The notes under the pieces: model-generated
Seen by the model: only the letters and a program-made list of their open reading frames with translations
Told to the model about the DNA's origin: nothing
Databases searched by the model: none
Translations under genes and position numbers: made by a program
In this document: piece by piece, positions 8,335 through 16,141 of the stretch
Numbering within the stretch: position 1 is the stretch's first letter
Layout: every line of letters starts with the position of its first letter
Origin: Caldalkalibacillus uzonensis
Lineage (GTDB): Bacteria > Bacillota > Bacilli > Caldalkalibacillales > Caldalkalibacillaceae
DNA length: 64,000 bases
Direction: 5' to 3'
Assembly (NCBI RefSeq): GCF_030814135.1
Contig: NZ_JAUSUQ010000006.1
Location: forward strand, 62,001 to 126,000

Positions 8335-8886
8335 TTAGCGTATCATTGTTTCTATCCGATTCAGCAATTTGTCCGTCTCAGTTAACAGCCCCGTTGGCAG
8401 AGGGGCGATGCCCTGACGGTCACACTGACGCTCATAGTGCAACCTGTCGATTTCCCGCCAAAACACAGCCAGCCGGATATGAGACAGTTCCTCCAGTAAA
8501 CCAAAATCCGCCTGGTGACGAACAAGTACGAGTTTGGGATAATCAGCTTGTTTAAACCCTTCCACAAGTGCGAGATCATAATCACCTAAATACCGAGCCA
8601 AGAGGAGTAACTCTTCCAATGTGCGTTCCTTCTGGTGGGGCATGGTCAGCCCTATTCCGTGCGGAGATTGAATCAACGTGGTCCGTGCGCCAGCCTGGCG
8701 GTGAGCCCAGGTGTCACTTCCCTCCCGGTCCAGCTCAAAATGGCCATGATCATGCTTAATCGTAAAAATTGACAACTGGTGGTGGCTGGTGAGGTGCTTA
8801 ATCAATCTGGTCATTAACGTGGTTTTGCCGCTGTTCTTATAACCGACGATTTGTATAACCGGGATTTGGTCTTGGTGTTTAAACAT
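8335..8886 (-). CDS. mobB: Molybdopterin-guanine dinucleotide biosynthesis protein MobB
   Basis: P-loop GTP-binding protein that assists MobA in making the guanine dinucleotide form of molybdenum cofactor. About 183 residues. Walker A motif GYKNSGKTTLMTRL lies near residue 15, and EGFKQADYPKLVL is a typical MobB block. The ATG at 8886 is preferred because GAGGGG lies 8 bases upstream; an ATG at 8901 is also in frame. The start overlaps the end of moeA by 8 bases, so the two are translated from one message. Confidence 0.92.
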   Translation of the reverse strand: MFKHQDQIPVIQIVGYKNSGKTTLMTRLIKHLTSHHQLSIFTIKHDHGHFELDREGSDTWAHRQAGARTTLIQSPHGIGLTMPHQKERTLEELLLLARYLGDYDLALVEGFKQADYPKLVLVRHQADFGLLEELSHIRLAVFWREIDRLHYERQCDRQGIAPLPTGLLTETDKLLNRIETMIR

Positions 8887-10147
8887 AAAAATGCCCCTCA
8901 TCCGGCCGTTCCAGCCACATCACCTCTATTTCCTCGCCAGCGTGGAGTGGTTGGCCCGTACCCGGTATAATCAGCAGCCCGTTTGCTTGAACCAGTGACG
9001 ATGCCACCCCAGACTTATCCACACCCACCGTGCTGGCCAGCACACGGCTCCCTCTCACTTCCAGCAGTCCCCTCATCAGGCGAGTGATCCGTTTGTTGTT
9101 AGGGATATCGTGGACCAGCACCGCTTTTGATCTGGGCAGATGGGGATGGGCTGTGGCTCCCAAGGCGCAGCGCAATACGGGACGGGTGAATAACTCAAAA
9201 CCAACAAAACAAGCTGAAGGATTACCTGATAAACCAAATATCCATTTGGATCCTATTTGGGCAACGGTGGTTACGCTTCCTGGGCGCATGGCCACTTTGT
9301 CAAACAGCACATCGGCCTGAAGAGATTGGCACACGTAAGGTATACAATCATAGTCCCCATCAGCAGCCCCGCCTGTCACAATCAGGTAGTCTACTTCCTC
9401 TAGCGCTTTTGCAACGACCCGGGTACATAGCTCCGGGTCATCTTTAATGATGCCGTAAAAGCGAGGAATGGCCCCTAACTGGCGGATTTGGCTCTCCAAC
9501 ATGTACGAGTTGCTATTGCGGATTTTGCCAGGTTCGAGAGGAGCTTCCACAGACAGCAGTTCCGATCCTGTCACATAAATGCCCACCACCGGCTGTGTGA
9601 ACACTTTCACTGAGTGATACCCAAAAGTGGCTAACATGGCCATCTCACCGGCAGAGATACGTCTGCCCCTTGAGGCCAGCACTGCCCCTTGCGGTGTGTC
9701 TTCCCCTTTCCGGGCAATGTTTTCACCTGGCTTAACCGGCCTTTTTACTTGAATAAAAACGCCATTTTCCGTCTCCTGTTGTGTCGTGGCTTCCAGCATC
9801 ACAACCGCATCTGCACCCTTTGGAACAGCCGCACCAGTCATGATGCGCACAGCCTGCCCAGGGCTTACCTTTTTCTGGGGCAGATGGCCGGCCCCTACAG
9901 AGCCCACCACTTTCAGTTGCACAGGAAGATCAAAAGTGGCCAGCCGTGTGTCGTCTGAAAGCAGGGCGAAGCCGTCCATAGCCACCCGGTCAAACCAAGG
10001 TACCGGGTGGTCGGCAATCAGATCTTCAGCCAGGTATCGGCCATAGGCTTCAGTAAGGGGCACCACTTCCGTTTTACCCGGCTTTGCCCTAGCCATGATC
10101 AGTCTGAGCGCTTCCCCCAGCTCAATGGGCACTCTCTTTTGTTTCAT
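8879..10147 (-). CDS. moeA: Molybdopterin molybdenumtransferase MoeA
   Basis: 422 residues. Inserts molybdate into adenylated molybdopterin in the cytoplasm. Family landmarks in order: GRYLAEDLIADHPVPWFDRVAMDGFAL near 26-52; MTGAAVPKGADAVVMLE near 103-119; the GEN(I)ARKGEDTPQG turn near 142; GIYVTGSEL near 188; and FGLSGNPSACFVGFELF near 306. It lies 61 bases after the por operon on the same strand with no terminator between, and is overlapped by mobB. Cofactor supply is therefore probably co-transcribed with the ferredoxin oxidoreductase. Confidence 0.95.
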   Translation of the reverse strand: MKQKRVPIELGEALRLIMARAKPGKTEVVPLTEAYGRYLAEDLIADHPVPWFDRVAMDGFALLSDDTRLATFDLPVQLKVVGSVGAGHLPQKKVSPGQAVRIMTGAAVPKGADAVVMLEATTQQETENGVFIQVKRPVKPGENIARKGEDTPQGAVLASRGRRISAGEMAMLATFGYHSVKVFTQPVVGIYVTGSELLSVEAPLEPGKIRNSNSYMLESQIRQLGAIPRFYGIIKDDPELCTRVVAKALEEVDYLIVTGGAADGDYDCIPYVCQSLQADVLFDKVAMRPGSVTTVAQIGSKWIFGLSGNPSACFVGFELFTRPVLRCALGATAHPHLPRSKAVLVHDIPNNKRITRLMRGLLEVRGSRVLASTVGVDKSGVASSLVQANGLLIIPGTGQPLHAGEEIEVMWLERPDEGHFYV

Positions 10148-10183
10148 AAAAGATACAACTCCCGTTTATCTTCGTCGTCCTAA

Positions 10184-10215
10184 GTGTATTACAAACATGA
10201 AGGGTGTATTACAAA
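10184..10215. repeat. 12-bp direct repeat between porAB and moeA
   Basis: GTGTATTACAAA occurs at 10184-10195 and again at 10204-10215, a 20-bp period (about two helical turns). The second copy overlaps the porAB stop codon. Confidence 0.6.
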
Positions 10216-12500
10216 TGAGGGGTTTCATGTTTTAACTTTAACTTGCGCCACCTGCGTTCCACTTCTTCTTCAAGCGATTTTAGCACAGCTTTGTTTTCCT
10301 CACGTAACAAATGTTTCGTTTTGCCCATCATTTTTAACCAATCAGTCAAGGGAATGCGGGCTTGTTTGGCTTCAGGATCATAAGTGATCGTCGTTTCACC
10401 TTGCTCAACTTCATAGAGCGGGAAGAAGCAGGAGTCCACTGCTGCTTTTAAAATTTGCTGGCCAAGCCGCTCTTCAGACTTCCAGTTTAACGGACACGTA
10501 ATCAGAATCTTACCATAGACCAGACCTTCGTGCTTGGCATACCACTGAGCTTTGGCTGCTTTTTTCACCAGATCTTGTGGATAGGCTTCGCATCCGGTGA
10601 ATACATAGGGGATGTTGGTCGCAGCCATGATTTGAGGTGTATCTTTATGATGGAATGGTTTGCCTTGTTGCTTTCCGCCAACACCGGTGGTGCTGGTCAT
10701 GTGTCCAAGCGGGGTGGAATAAGACATTTGTGATCCTGTGTTCATATAGCCTTGATTATCGTATTCCAGCAAGATCATATTGTGGTTACGCAAAGCGGTC
10801 CCAATGGCCGACCCCATGCCGATGTCCATTCCTCCGTCGCCGGTGACCATAACAAAGGTGACGTCATCGGGAACCTCTATTTCACCACGCCGTTTCAGCT
10901 CAAAGAACGCTTCGACTGTTCCTGACAAAGTGGCAGGTCCATTTTGGAACAGATTATGAATAAAAGTTTGTTTATGTGCGCTATATGGATACGCAGCCGT
11001 TGTAATGTAAGCGCAACCAGTCTGGAATAACAATACAACATCTCCTTCAATACCTTTAAAAAACAGTTCCAGTCCGGGGAAGATGCCACATCCTGGACAG
11101 GCCCCGTGACCAGGAGCGATACGCTTGGGCTTCTTGGTCAACATTCTGAGAGGCGGAATTTTGACAGACAGCTTACCAGTTTTTTCGTTTTTGGTTACTT
11201 TGATCAGGCCTGATTTGAAATCATCCCCGCGCTGAAGTTTTTTGGGTGGGTTGAGCTTCAGCTCTTGATTCCCTGGTACCTGCCCATAATAGTCAAAGGG
11301 TTGTTCAGCATATCCTTTTTCGCTAGCGTCAATGGCCAATCTGAAGAAGGCCTGGGCATCATGGGGATAAAAGTCTTTTCCTCCCAGTCCGAAGATGCGG
11401 CTCACAACCACTGTGCGGTTGTCCCTGTCTTCTTGCAGGGCCGCTTTTACTTCATGGGTAAGGTTACCGCCATGGGAACCATAGGAGTCAGCCCGTTCAC
11501 CAATGACCAACCCCTTTACGTTCTTAAGTGCCCGGCGTACATCTTCAGCTGGAAACGGACGGATCACATTAGGACTAATGACACCGGCTTTAATTCCTTG
11601 TTCACGCAAGCGGTCAGCCACGTCTTTAGCTGTCTCAGCAGCAGAATTTAACAGAAACAGGGCGACTTCCGCATCATCCATACGGTATAAGTCAAGCGTT
11701 TGGTACATTCGGCCCGATAATTGAGCATACTCAAGGGCAACCTCCTGGAACACTTCCAGTGCGTTTGAGAGCGCCACACTGAGTTGATACCTGTTATTAA
11801 TTAAGTCGTCCCCGTGCATATGGGCCCCGATCGTAACAGGATGCCTGGGGTCACAGGCCCTGGGAAATCCGCTGGGCGGCTTGCCGATAAAGTTTTGCAC
11901 CGTTTCTTTCTCAGAGAAGTAAGAAACTCTTCGTTTTTGATGGGAAGTGAAAAAGCCATCGTAAGCAACGATGATGGGTAAACGCACGCGCACATCTTCT
12001 GCGATTTTCAAGGCCATGATGTTCATATCATATACAGCTTGTGGCGTACGGGCTGTTAAAATGATCCACCCCGTGTTTAAGGCATAGTATAAATCAGAGT
12101 GGTCACCACGGATGTCCAGAGGACCGCTGACAGAACGGGTAACCAGATTAAGCACCATGGGAAAACGGGTCCCTGACTGAACAGGAAGCTGTTCAAGCAT
12201 GTATAATAAGCCATTGGCGCTGGTTGCATTGAGGACACGCGCGCCGGTGACCGCTGCACCATAACATATCCCGGCAGAACCATGTTCACCATCTGCTGGA
12301 ATAAGCATGATGTCGTGTTCTCCTTTGAGCTTCATCTGATCCAAGTATTGGGCTATTTCAGTAGACGGGGTAATAGGATAGTAGCCCATCACATGATAGT
12401 TGATTTGTGCAGCGGCGATGGCGGCTACTTCATTCCCAGACTTAAAATCACTGATCTGTTTGGCGAGAGACATCCTCTTTTTTTCTTGGGTCATTTCCAT
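10209..12500 (-). CDS. 2-oxoacid:ferredoxin oxidoreductase, fused alpha-beta subunit (PorAB)
   Basis: 763 residues. Oxidises a 2-oxoacid, most likely pyruvate, to acyl-CoA and CO2 while reducing ferredoxin. Residues 1 to about 440 form the alpha part (GYYPITPSTEIAQYL, NATSANGLLYMLEQL, RSVSGPLDIRGDHSDLY). Residues about 470-763 form the beta part with the cluster-binding GACPGCG, further Cys in TGCAYI and ITCPLNW, and the thiamine diphosphate motif GDGGMDIGMGS...N. Alpha and beta are separate proteins in most four-subunit enzymes. Its ATG shares a base with the stop of the upstream gamma-delta gene, so the two are coupled. Substrate choice cannot be fixed from sequence alone. Confidence 0.9.
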   Translation of the reverse strand: MEMTQEKKRMSLAKQISDFKSGNEVAAIAAAQINYHVMGYYPITPSTEIAQYLDQMKLKGEHDIMLIPADGEHGSAGICYGAAVTGARVLNATSANGLLYMLEQLPVQSGTRFPMVLNLVTRSVSGPLDIRGDHSDLYYALNTGWIILTARTPQAVYDMNIMALKIAEDVRVRLPIIVAYDGFFTSHQKRRVSYFSEKETVQNFIGKPPSGFPRACDPRHPVTIGAHMHGDDLINNRYQLSVALSNALEVFQEVALEYAQLSGRMYQTLDLYRMDDAEVALFLLNSAAETAKDVADRLREQGIKAGVISPNVIRPFPAEDVRRALKNVKGLVIGERADSYGSHGGNLTHEVKAALQEDRDNRTVVVSRIFGLGGKDFYPHDAQAFFRLAIDASEKGYAEQPFDYYGQVPGNQELKLNPPKKLQRGDDFKSGLIKVTKNEKTGKLSVKIPPLRMLTKKPKRIAPGHGACPGCGIFPGLELFFKGIEGDVVLLFQTGCAYITTAAYPYSAHKQTFIHNLFQNGPATLSGTVEAFFELKRRGEIEVPDDVTFVMVTGDGGMDIGMGSAIGTALRNHNMILLEYDNQGYMNTGSQMSYSTPLGHMTSTTGVGGKQQGKPFHHKDTPQIMAATNIPYVFTGCEAYPQDLVKKAAKAQWYAKHEGLVYGKILITCPLNWKSEERLGQQILKAAVDSCFFPLYEVEQGETTITYDPEAKQARIPLTDWLKMMGKTKHLLREENKAVLKSLEEEVERRWRKLKLKHETPHL

Positions 12501-13513
12501 TACATCGTGCTCCCTTCCACTGCTGTAAATGAATGAGGTGTACGGTGGCGTTCTGCGTATCCTTCTTCCTCAGTCACGGTTGTCAATGCGGTTGTGGGAC
12601 AAGCTTCAACGCATTTAAGACACCCTTTGCAATATTGGTAATCAATACCTTTTAAGACCATCTGTGCCCGTCCCCGTTTGTCCTGTTCTTCCTCCCACAC
12701 AAAACAAAAATCTGGACAAACGGTATCGCAGGCGGCGCAATTGATACATTCCTGCTGATTGAAACGAGGTAACAAGCCTTGGCGTGAGGGACTTAAATCC
12801 CGCAACACACTGGTGGGTTGGGAAGTGATGACCCCGCCTAGCTCTTGTGTCATGTAACCACAAGGAGTGGTCAAACGCTGGTCTGTTTCTGTTTCCACAC
12901 CATCCGGGGCAGGGCAGGTTTGAAAACGAACTTCATGATACCCTCTGTCAAAGGTACGGATATTAGGTTCTACTAAGTGCGGGTATTTAGTTTCAAATGT
13001 TTGGCGAATCACTTGGCGCATATCTTCAGGATCTAAAAAGCTGCAAATACGGAACAAGGCACCCAACATGACCGTATTGATCTTTGTTTTCTCCTCCATG
13101 GCGATGCGGAGTGCATCAACAATAGCCAATGTGCCGTAACTGAGCTTCAAGTCAGCTCTGACCTGGTCAAAGGTCCGGGAAGAGTTGACCAGTACAATAC
13201 CCTCTGGCCTCAGTCCGCTAATCACATCAACAGTTTTATATAAAGCCTCATGAAAAATCCCGATGACATGAGGCTCTTCAATGGGACTGTGATCTCGTAT
13301 TTCGGTATCTGCTTCAGCAAAACGCACGAAGCTGCGGACAGGTGTTCCCTTCTTTTCAGATCCATACGTAGAAAAGTGGGAACCATTGATTCCCAACCCC
13401 AGAACGCCGGCTTCTGCCAGCATTTTGCCAGCTAAGTTTGCCCCTAAACCTCCAATAGACTCCAGTCGAATCTCATAAAATCCTAGTTGATTTGTCGTTG
13501 GCAGTATTGACAT
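12500..13513 (-). CDS. 2-oxoacid:ferredoxin oxidoreductase, fused gamma-delta subunit (PorGD)
   Basis: 337 residues. Residues 1 to about 190 are the gamma domain, with the GGLGANLAGKMLAEAG motif and SYGSEKKGTPV-type loop (STYGSEKKGTPVRSF near 48). Residues about 245-320 are a two-cluster ferredoxin domain: CINCAACDTVCPDFCF and CKGCLKCVEACP, each binding a 4Fe-4S cluster that passes electrons to ferredoxin. The ribosome site GGAGG sits 6 bases before ATG 13513. It is first in the por operon, behind a promoter whose Fnr-type box is at -41.5. Confidence 0.9.
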   Translation of the reverse strand: MSILPTTNQLGFYEIRLESIGGLGANLAGKMLAEAGVLGLGINGSHFSTYGSEKKGTPVRSFVRFAEADTEIRDHSPIEEPHVIGIFHEALYKTVDVISGLRPEGIVLVNSSRTFDQVRADLKLSYGTLAIVDALRIAMEEKTKINTVMLGALFRICSFLDPEDMRQVIRQTFETKYPHLVEPNIRTFDRGYHEVRFQTCPAPDGVETETDQRLTTPCGYMTQELGGVITSQPTSVLRDLSPSRQGLLPRFNQQECINCAACDTVCPDFCFVWEEEQDKRGRAQMVLKGIDYQYCKGCLKCVEACPTTALTTVTEEEGYAERHRTPHSFTAVEGSTM

Positions 13514-13547
13514 AAAGACCCTCCAGATTTTTAAAGTTACCAGGGTG

Positions 13548-13590
13548 ATTATAGAAGAACAAATAGGGCCCGGCTATGATCTGTGTCACA
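13548..13590 (-). promoter_or_regulatory. Fnr-type box and promoter of the por operon
   Basis: Read on the minus strand, box TGTGA-CACAGA-TCATA (13590-13575, centre 13582.5) lies 29.5 bp before -10 TATAAT (13553-13548). The centre is at -41.5 from a start near 13541. Confidence 0.72.
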
Positions 13591-13655
13591 GGTTTCCACA
13601 TGATTGTCTGGTTAAACATAACCGGATATGAATGGTCATGTGGTGATAAATAAAG

Positions 13656-13690
13656 AAGAAGTAGGAGAGGGGTTATTCAACCTACTTCTT
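13656..13690 (-). terminator. Terminator overlapping the end of the DUF2249/TusA-like gene
   Basis: Stem AAGAAGTAGG / CCTACTTCTT with a 15-nt loop; on the minus strand it is followed by a T-rich stretch. It would separate this gene from the por operon downstream. Confidence 0.6.
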
Positions 13691-14273
13691 GGTAATCGTG
13701 ATATTAACAGTGTTTTCGTCGACTTGCTCATACTGATAGTCATAGCCCAGTTGTTGGAGTTCTTCAAACAGGAATACCGGTACCCGTTCGTTGGTAATAA
13801 TCAGTGATTCTCCAGGTTTCATTCGCGACAGTTGGTAGAGTGTACGCATCATTGGCTTGGGAGGCTCTAAACCCCGGTTATCTAAACGGTACACCTTTCC
13901 TTCTCGTTTCAGGTCTTTTTCTACTGACTGGGCAATTTTCTCGTCATCTACCATTGTCTGAGCTGGTGGTGAAGAAACTCGCGGTTTCTCCGGTGTCTTC
14001 TTTCCACCAAACAGGTTGGATAGTGAAAATTTACGTCTCTTTTTAGTAAAAGTGACAACCCAGTGATCGGCTGCACGCTGTTCAAGCTCATGTTGAAAAC
14101 CTTTTGCTTTAAGCAAAGTTAATAAGGGAGTAGGTTTGAAGGTGGCGTGTAAGATAAATTGATCCCCTTCTTGCAAAGTTTTAACCACATTCATGATTTT
14201 TTGGAAGGGCTCTCTTTTATTCTTCAGATCTTCACGGACATCCAGTTCAACGACCCGGTTTTTCTTCGGCCAT
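13682..14273 (-). CDS. Two-domain DUF2249/TusA-like protein, frameshift near the start
   Basis: Two related small domains joined by a basic linker. The second, near the C-terminus (YRLDNRGLEPPKPMMRTLYQ), has the DxRGLxPPxP pattern of TusA-like proteins but no Cys there. The uninterrupted frame begins only at 14194, inside the first domain and without a ribosome site. Upstream codons read VVELDVREDLKNKREPFQKI, the missing start of a DUF2249 domain. An AGAGAGG ribosome site and ATG at 14273 lie one frame away. Removing one base from the five-T run at 14259-14263 gives MAEENRVVELDVRE and about 197 residues. Sequencing error or a real frameshift are both possible. Function unknown; sulfur or redox chemistry is inferred from the fold. 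Confidence 0.72.
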
Positions 14274-14330
14274 CGCCTCTCTTAATCGTGTATTGTACAC
14301 CTTAGTGATACGTTAAGGTTTTCTGTTTTT

Positions 14331-14373
14331 ATTGTATCGGTATCCTGACTGCTAAACTGTGATGCAAATCACT
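14331..14373 (-). promoter_or_regulatory. Fnr-type box and promoter for the DUF2249/TusA-like gene
   Basis: Box TGTGA-TGCAAA-TCACT at 14358-14373 (centre 14365.5) and minus-strand -10 TACAAT at 14336-14331 place the box at -41.5 from a start near 14324. This leaves a leader of about 50 bases to the ATG at 14273. Confidence 0.76.
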
Positions 14374-14408
14374 GTTGGAACCCCTATCCGATGGCATCTC
14401 TGTGAACG

Positions 14409-14451
14409 AGTGATCAAAATCACATTTCACTTCTTACTACTATTCTATACT
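14409..14451 (+). promoter_or_regulatory. Fnr-type box and promoter for the radical SAM gene
   Basis: Box AGTGA-TCAAAA-TCACA at 14409-14424 (centre 14416.5), -10 TATACT at 14446-14451, start near 14458, giving -41.5. It is the second of two boxes 51 bp apart that serve divergent promoters. Confidence 0.78.
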
Positions 14452-14504
14452 TAATGTACAGGTACATTGTATCTTGTCCACTTATGAGGAAAGGGGCTTT
14501 TGAT

Positions 14505-15686
14505 ATGCACTCTGCACATACAGAACGTTTTCCTGCGTTTAAACCAAGGGATTATGATCAAAATCCGTTTATTGTGATATGGGAAGTAACCCGTGCCTGT
14601 GAACTCAAATGTTTACATTGCCGGGCTGAAGCCCAAAAAAAGCCAGATCCCAGACAATTGACCACAGCAGAAGGAAAACAATTAATTGACCAGATTGCAG
14701 ACATGGACTCCCCTTTACTGGTTTTTTCGGGCGGAGATCCCCTGATGCGGGAAGATTTGTTTGAGCTAGCCCATTACGCTATTCATGAAAAAGGATTGCG
14801 TCTATCCATGACGCCCAGTGCTACTCCCCTTGTAACAAAAGAGGCGATCAGGAAAGCCAAAGAAGTAGGTTTATCCCGCTGGGCCTTCAGTCTTGACGGT
14901 TCTACAGCTGAAGTTCATGATGCCTTCCGGGGAACGAGTGGCTCTTATGATTTAACGATGCGTGCGATTGACTATTTGCGGGAGTTAGATCTGCCGCTTC
15001 AAATTAATACAACAGTGTCACGTTACAATTTGCATGACTTGCAAAACATTGCTGAACTCCTTAAAAAACTTGATGTTGTCTTATGGAGTGTCTTTTTCCT
15101 TGTACCTACCGGACGTGGGCGGAAAGAAGACATGATTTCGCCAGTGGAACATGAAAAAGTGTTGAATTGGTTGTATGAATTAAGTTTGGAAGCGCCGTTT
15201 GACATTAAGACAACGGCTGCTCAACACTACCGGCGGGTTGTGATTCAAAGAAAACGCAGAGCCGCAAAGGAAAAAGCCAATGCTGATTCTCAGCCGGCAT
15301 ATGAAGAAGCCCTAAATAAAGGAAAAATTAATCCCCGGGACGGGCTGGGACGGGCACCGCAAGGGGTAAATGATGGAAACGGGTTTGTTTTTATTTCCCA
15401 TATCGGAGATGTATATCCCAGCGGGTTATTGCCCGTGCGCTGCGGTAATGTACGGGAGCAGCCTCTGGCAGAGATCTACAGAGAATCACCCGTCATGAAA
15501 GCTTTGCGTAATCCAGACCAATATAAAGGGAAATGTGGTGTTTGCGAGTTTAACAAAATATGTGGGGGCTCCCGCTCCAGGGCTTATGCCGTAACTGGAG
15601 ATTATTTGGAGAGTGAACCCTATTGTGTCTACATTCCACCCAAATGGAGAGCGTTACAAAAGGCGAGAAAATCAGGGGATAAATAA
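14505..15686 (+). CDS. Radical SAM/SPASM protein (TIGR04053/AhbD-like)
   Basis: 393 residues from ATG 14505, chosen for the GAGGAAAGGGG site just upstream. The radical SAM cluster motif CELKCLHC (CxxxCxxC) is near residue 32. GGDPLMREDLF follows as the SAM-binding GGDP strand. A C-terminal SPASM-type domain has CGVCEFNKICGG and a later Cys (EPYC), which would bind auxiliary clusters. It resembles the TIGR04053 family and AhbD, the haem-synthesis decarboxylase, but the substrate is unknown. Own promoter with an Fnr-type box; terminator after the gene. Confidence 0.82.
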   Translation: MHSAHTERFPAFKPRDYDQNPFIVIWEVTRACELKCLHCRAEAQKKPDPRQLTTAEGKQLIDQIADMDSPLLVFSGGDPLMREDLFELAHYAIHEKGLRLSMTPSATPLVTKEAIRKAKEVGLSRWAFSLDGSTAEVHDAFRGTSGSYDLTMRAIDYLRELDLPLQINTTVSRYNLHDLQNIAELLKKLDVVLWSVFFLVPTGRGRKEDMISPVEHEKVLNWLYELSLEAPFDIKTTAAQHYRRVVIQRKRRAAKEKANADSQPAYEEALNKGKINPRDGLGRAPQGVNDGNGFVFISHIGDVYPSGLLPVRCGNVREQPLAEIYRESPVMKALRNPDQYKGKCGVCEFNKICGGSRSRAYAVTGDYLESEPYCVYIPPKWRALQKARKSGDK

Positions 15687-15720
15687 AAGCACACAAAGTT
15701 AAAGTGGTGTGCGAGCTAAG

Positions 15721-15736
15721 TGTGATTGGCATCACA
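15721..15736. promoter_or_regulatory. Orphan perfect Fnr-type palindrome
   Basis: TGTGA-TTGGCA-TCACA, a 10/10 match to the consensus half-sites. It lies between the ends of two converging genes, with no -10 at the usual distance on either strand. Confidence 0.6.
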
Positions 15737-15748
15737 TCATCAACAAAT

Positions 15749-15776
15749 AAAGGTGGCCGACGCATCAGCCACCTTT
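15749..15776. terminator. Bidirectional terminator between convergent genes
   Basis: Stem AAAGGTGGC / GCCACCTTT with a 10-nt loop, between the radical SAM gene and the DUF59 gene. Confidence 0.65.
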
Positions 15777-15815
15777 GCTTGTGCTCAAAACCATTTCTTA
15801 GAGTTTCATCCCAAT

Positions 15816-16118
15816 CTACTCCCAACCTAACAAGGCTTTTGCTTCTGGAGACATCATCGATGGATTCCAAGCAGGCTCCCACACGAGATTGATATCGACC
15901 TCAGAAACTTCATCCAGTTTCTGCAGTGCATGGCGGACGCCTGAGGTGATGCTGTCATGAAGTGGACATCCCGGTGTGGTTAAAGTCATGGTGATCATCA
16001 CTTTGCCATTTTTTTCTTGGATGTCATATATCAAGCCCAAGTCATACACATTAATGCCTAGTTCGGGGTCCAGCACTTGCTTAAGTTGCTCAATAATTTT
16101 GTCCTTTACAGCGCTCAT
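15816..16118 (-). CDS. DUF59 metal-sulfur cluster assembly protein
   Basis: 100 residues. Full DUF59 (MIP18/SufT/PaaD) domain with VLDPELGINVYDLGLIYDI at residues 16-34 and TLTTPGCPLHDSI near 47, which contains the conserved Cys. Members help mature or insert iron-sulfur clusters. The gene lies 23 bases after the polytopic membrane protein gene and is probably co-transcribed. Its location among many cluster proteins (PorGD, FixX, radical SAM, Ric) fits a maturation role, which remains inference. Confidence 0.88.
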   Translation of the reverse strand: MSAVKDKIIEQLKQVLDPELGINVYDLGLIYDIQEKNGKVMITMTLTTPGCPLHDSITSGVRHALQKLDEVSEVDINLVWEPAWNPSMMSPEAKALLGWE

Positions 16119-16141
16119 GGTTACTCCTCCTTACCAGACTC

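Noticed and set aside
13591-13610. Second Fnr half-site cluster upstream of the por box
   Set aside because: TGTGG and TGTGA are direct, not inverted, and their spacing does not fit a dimer site.
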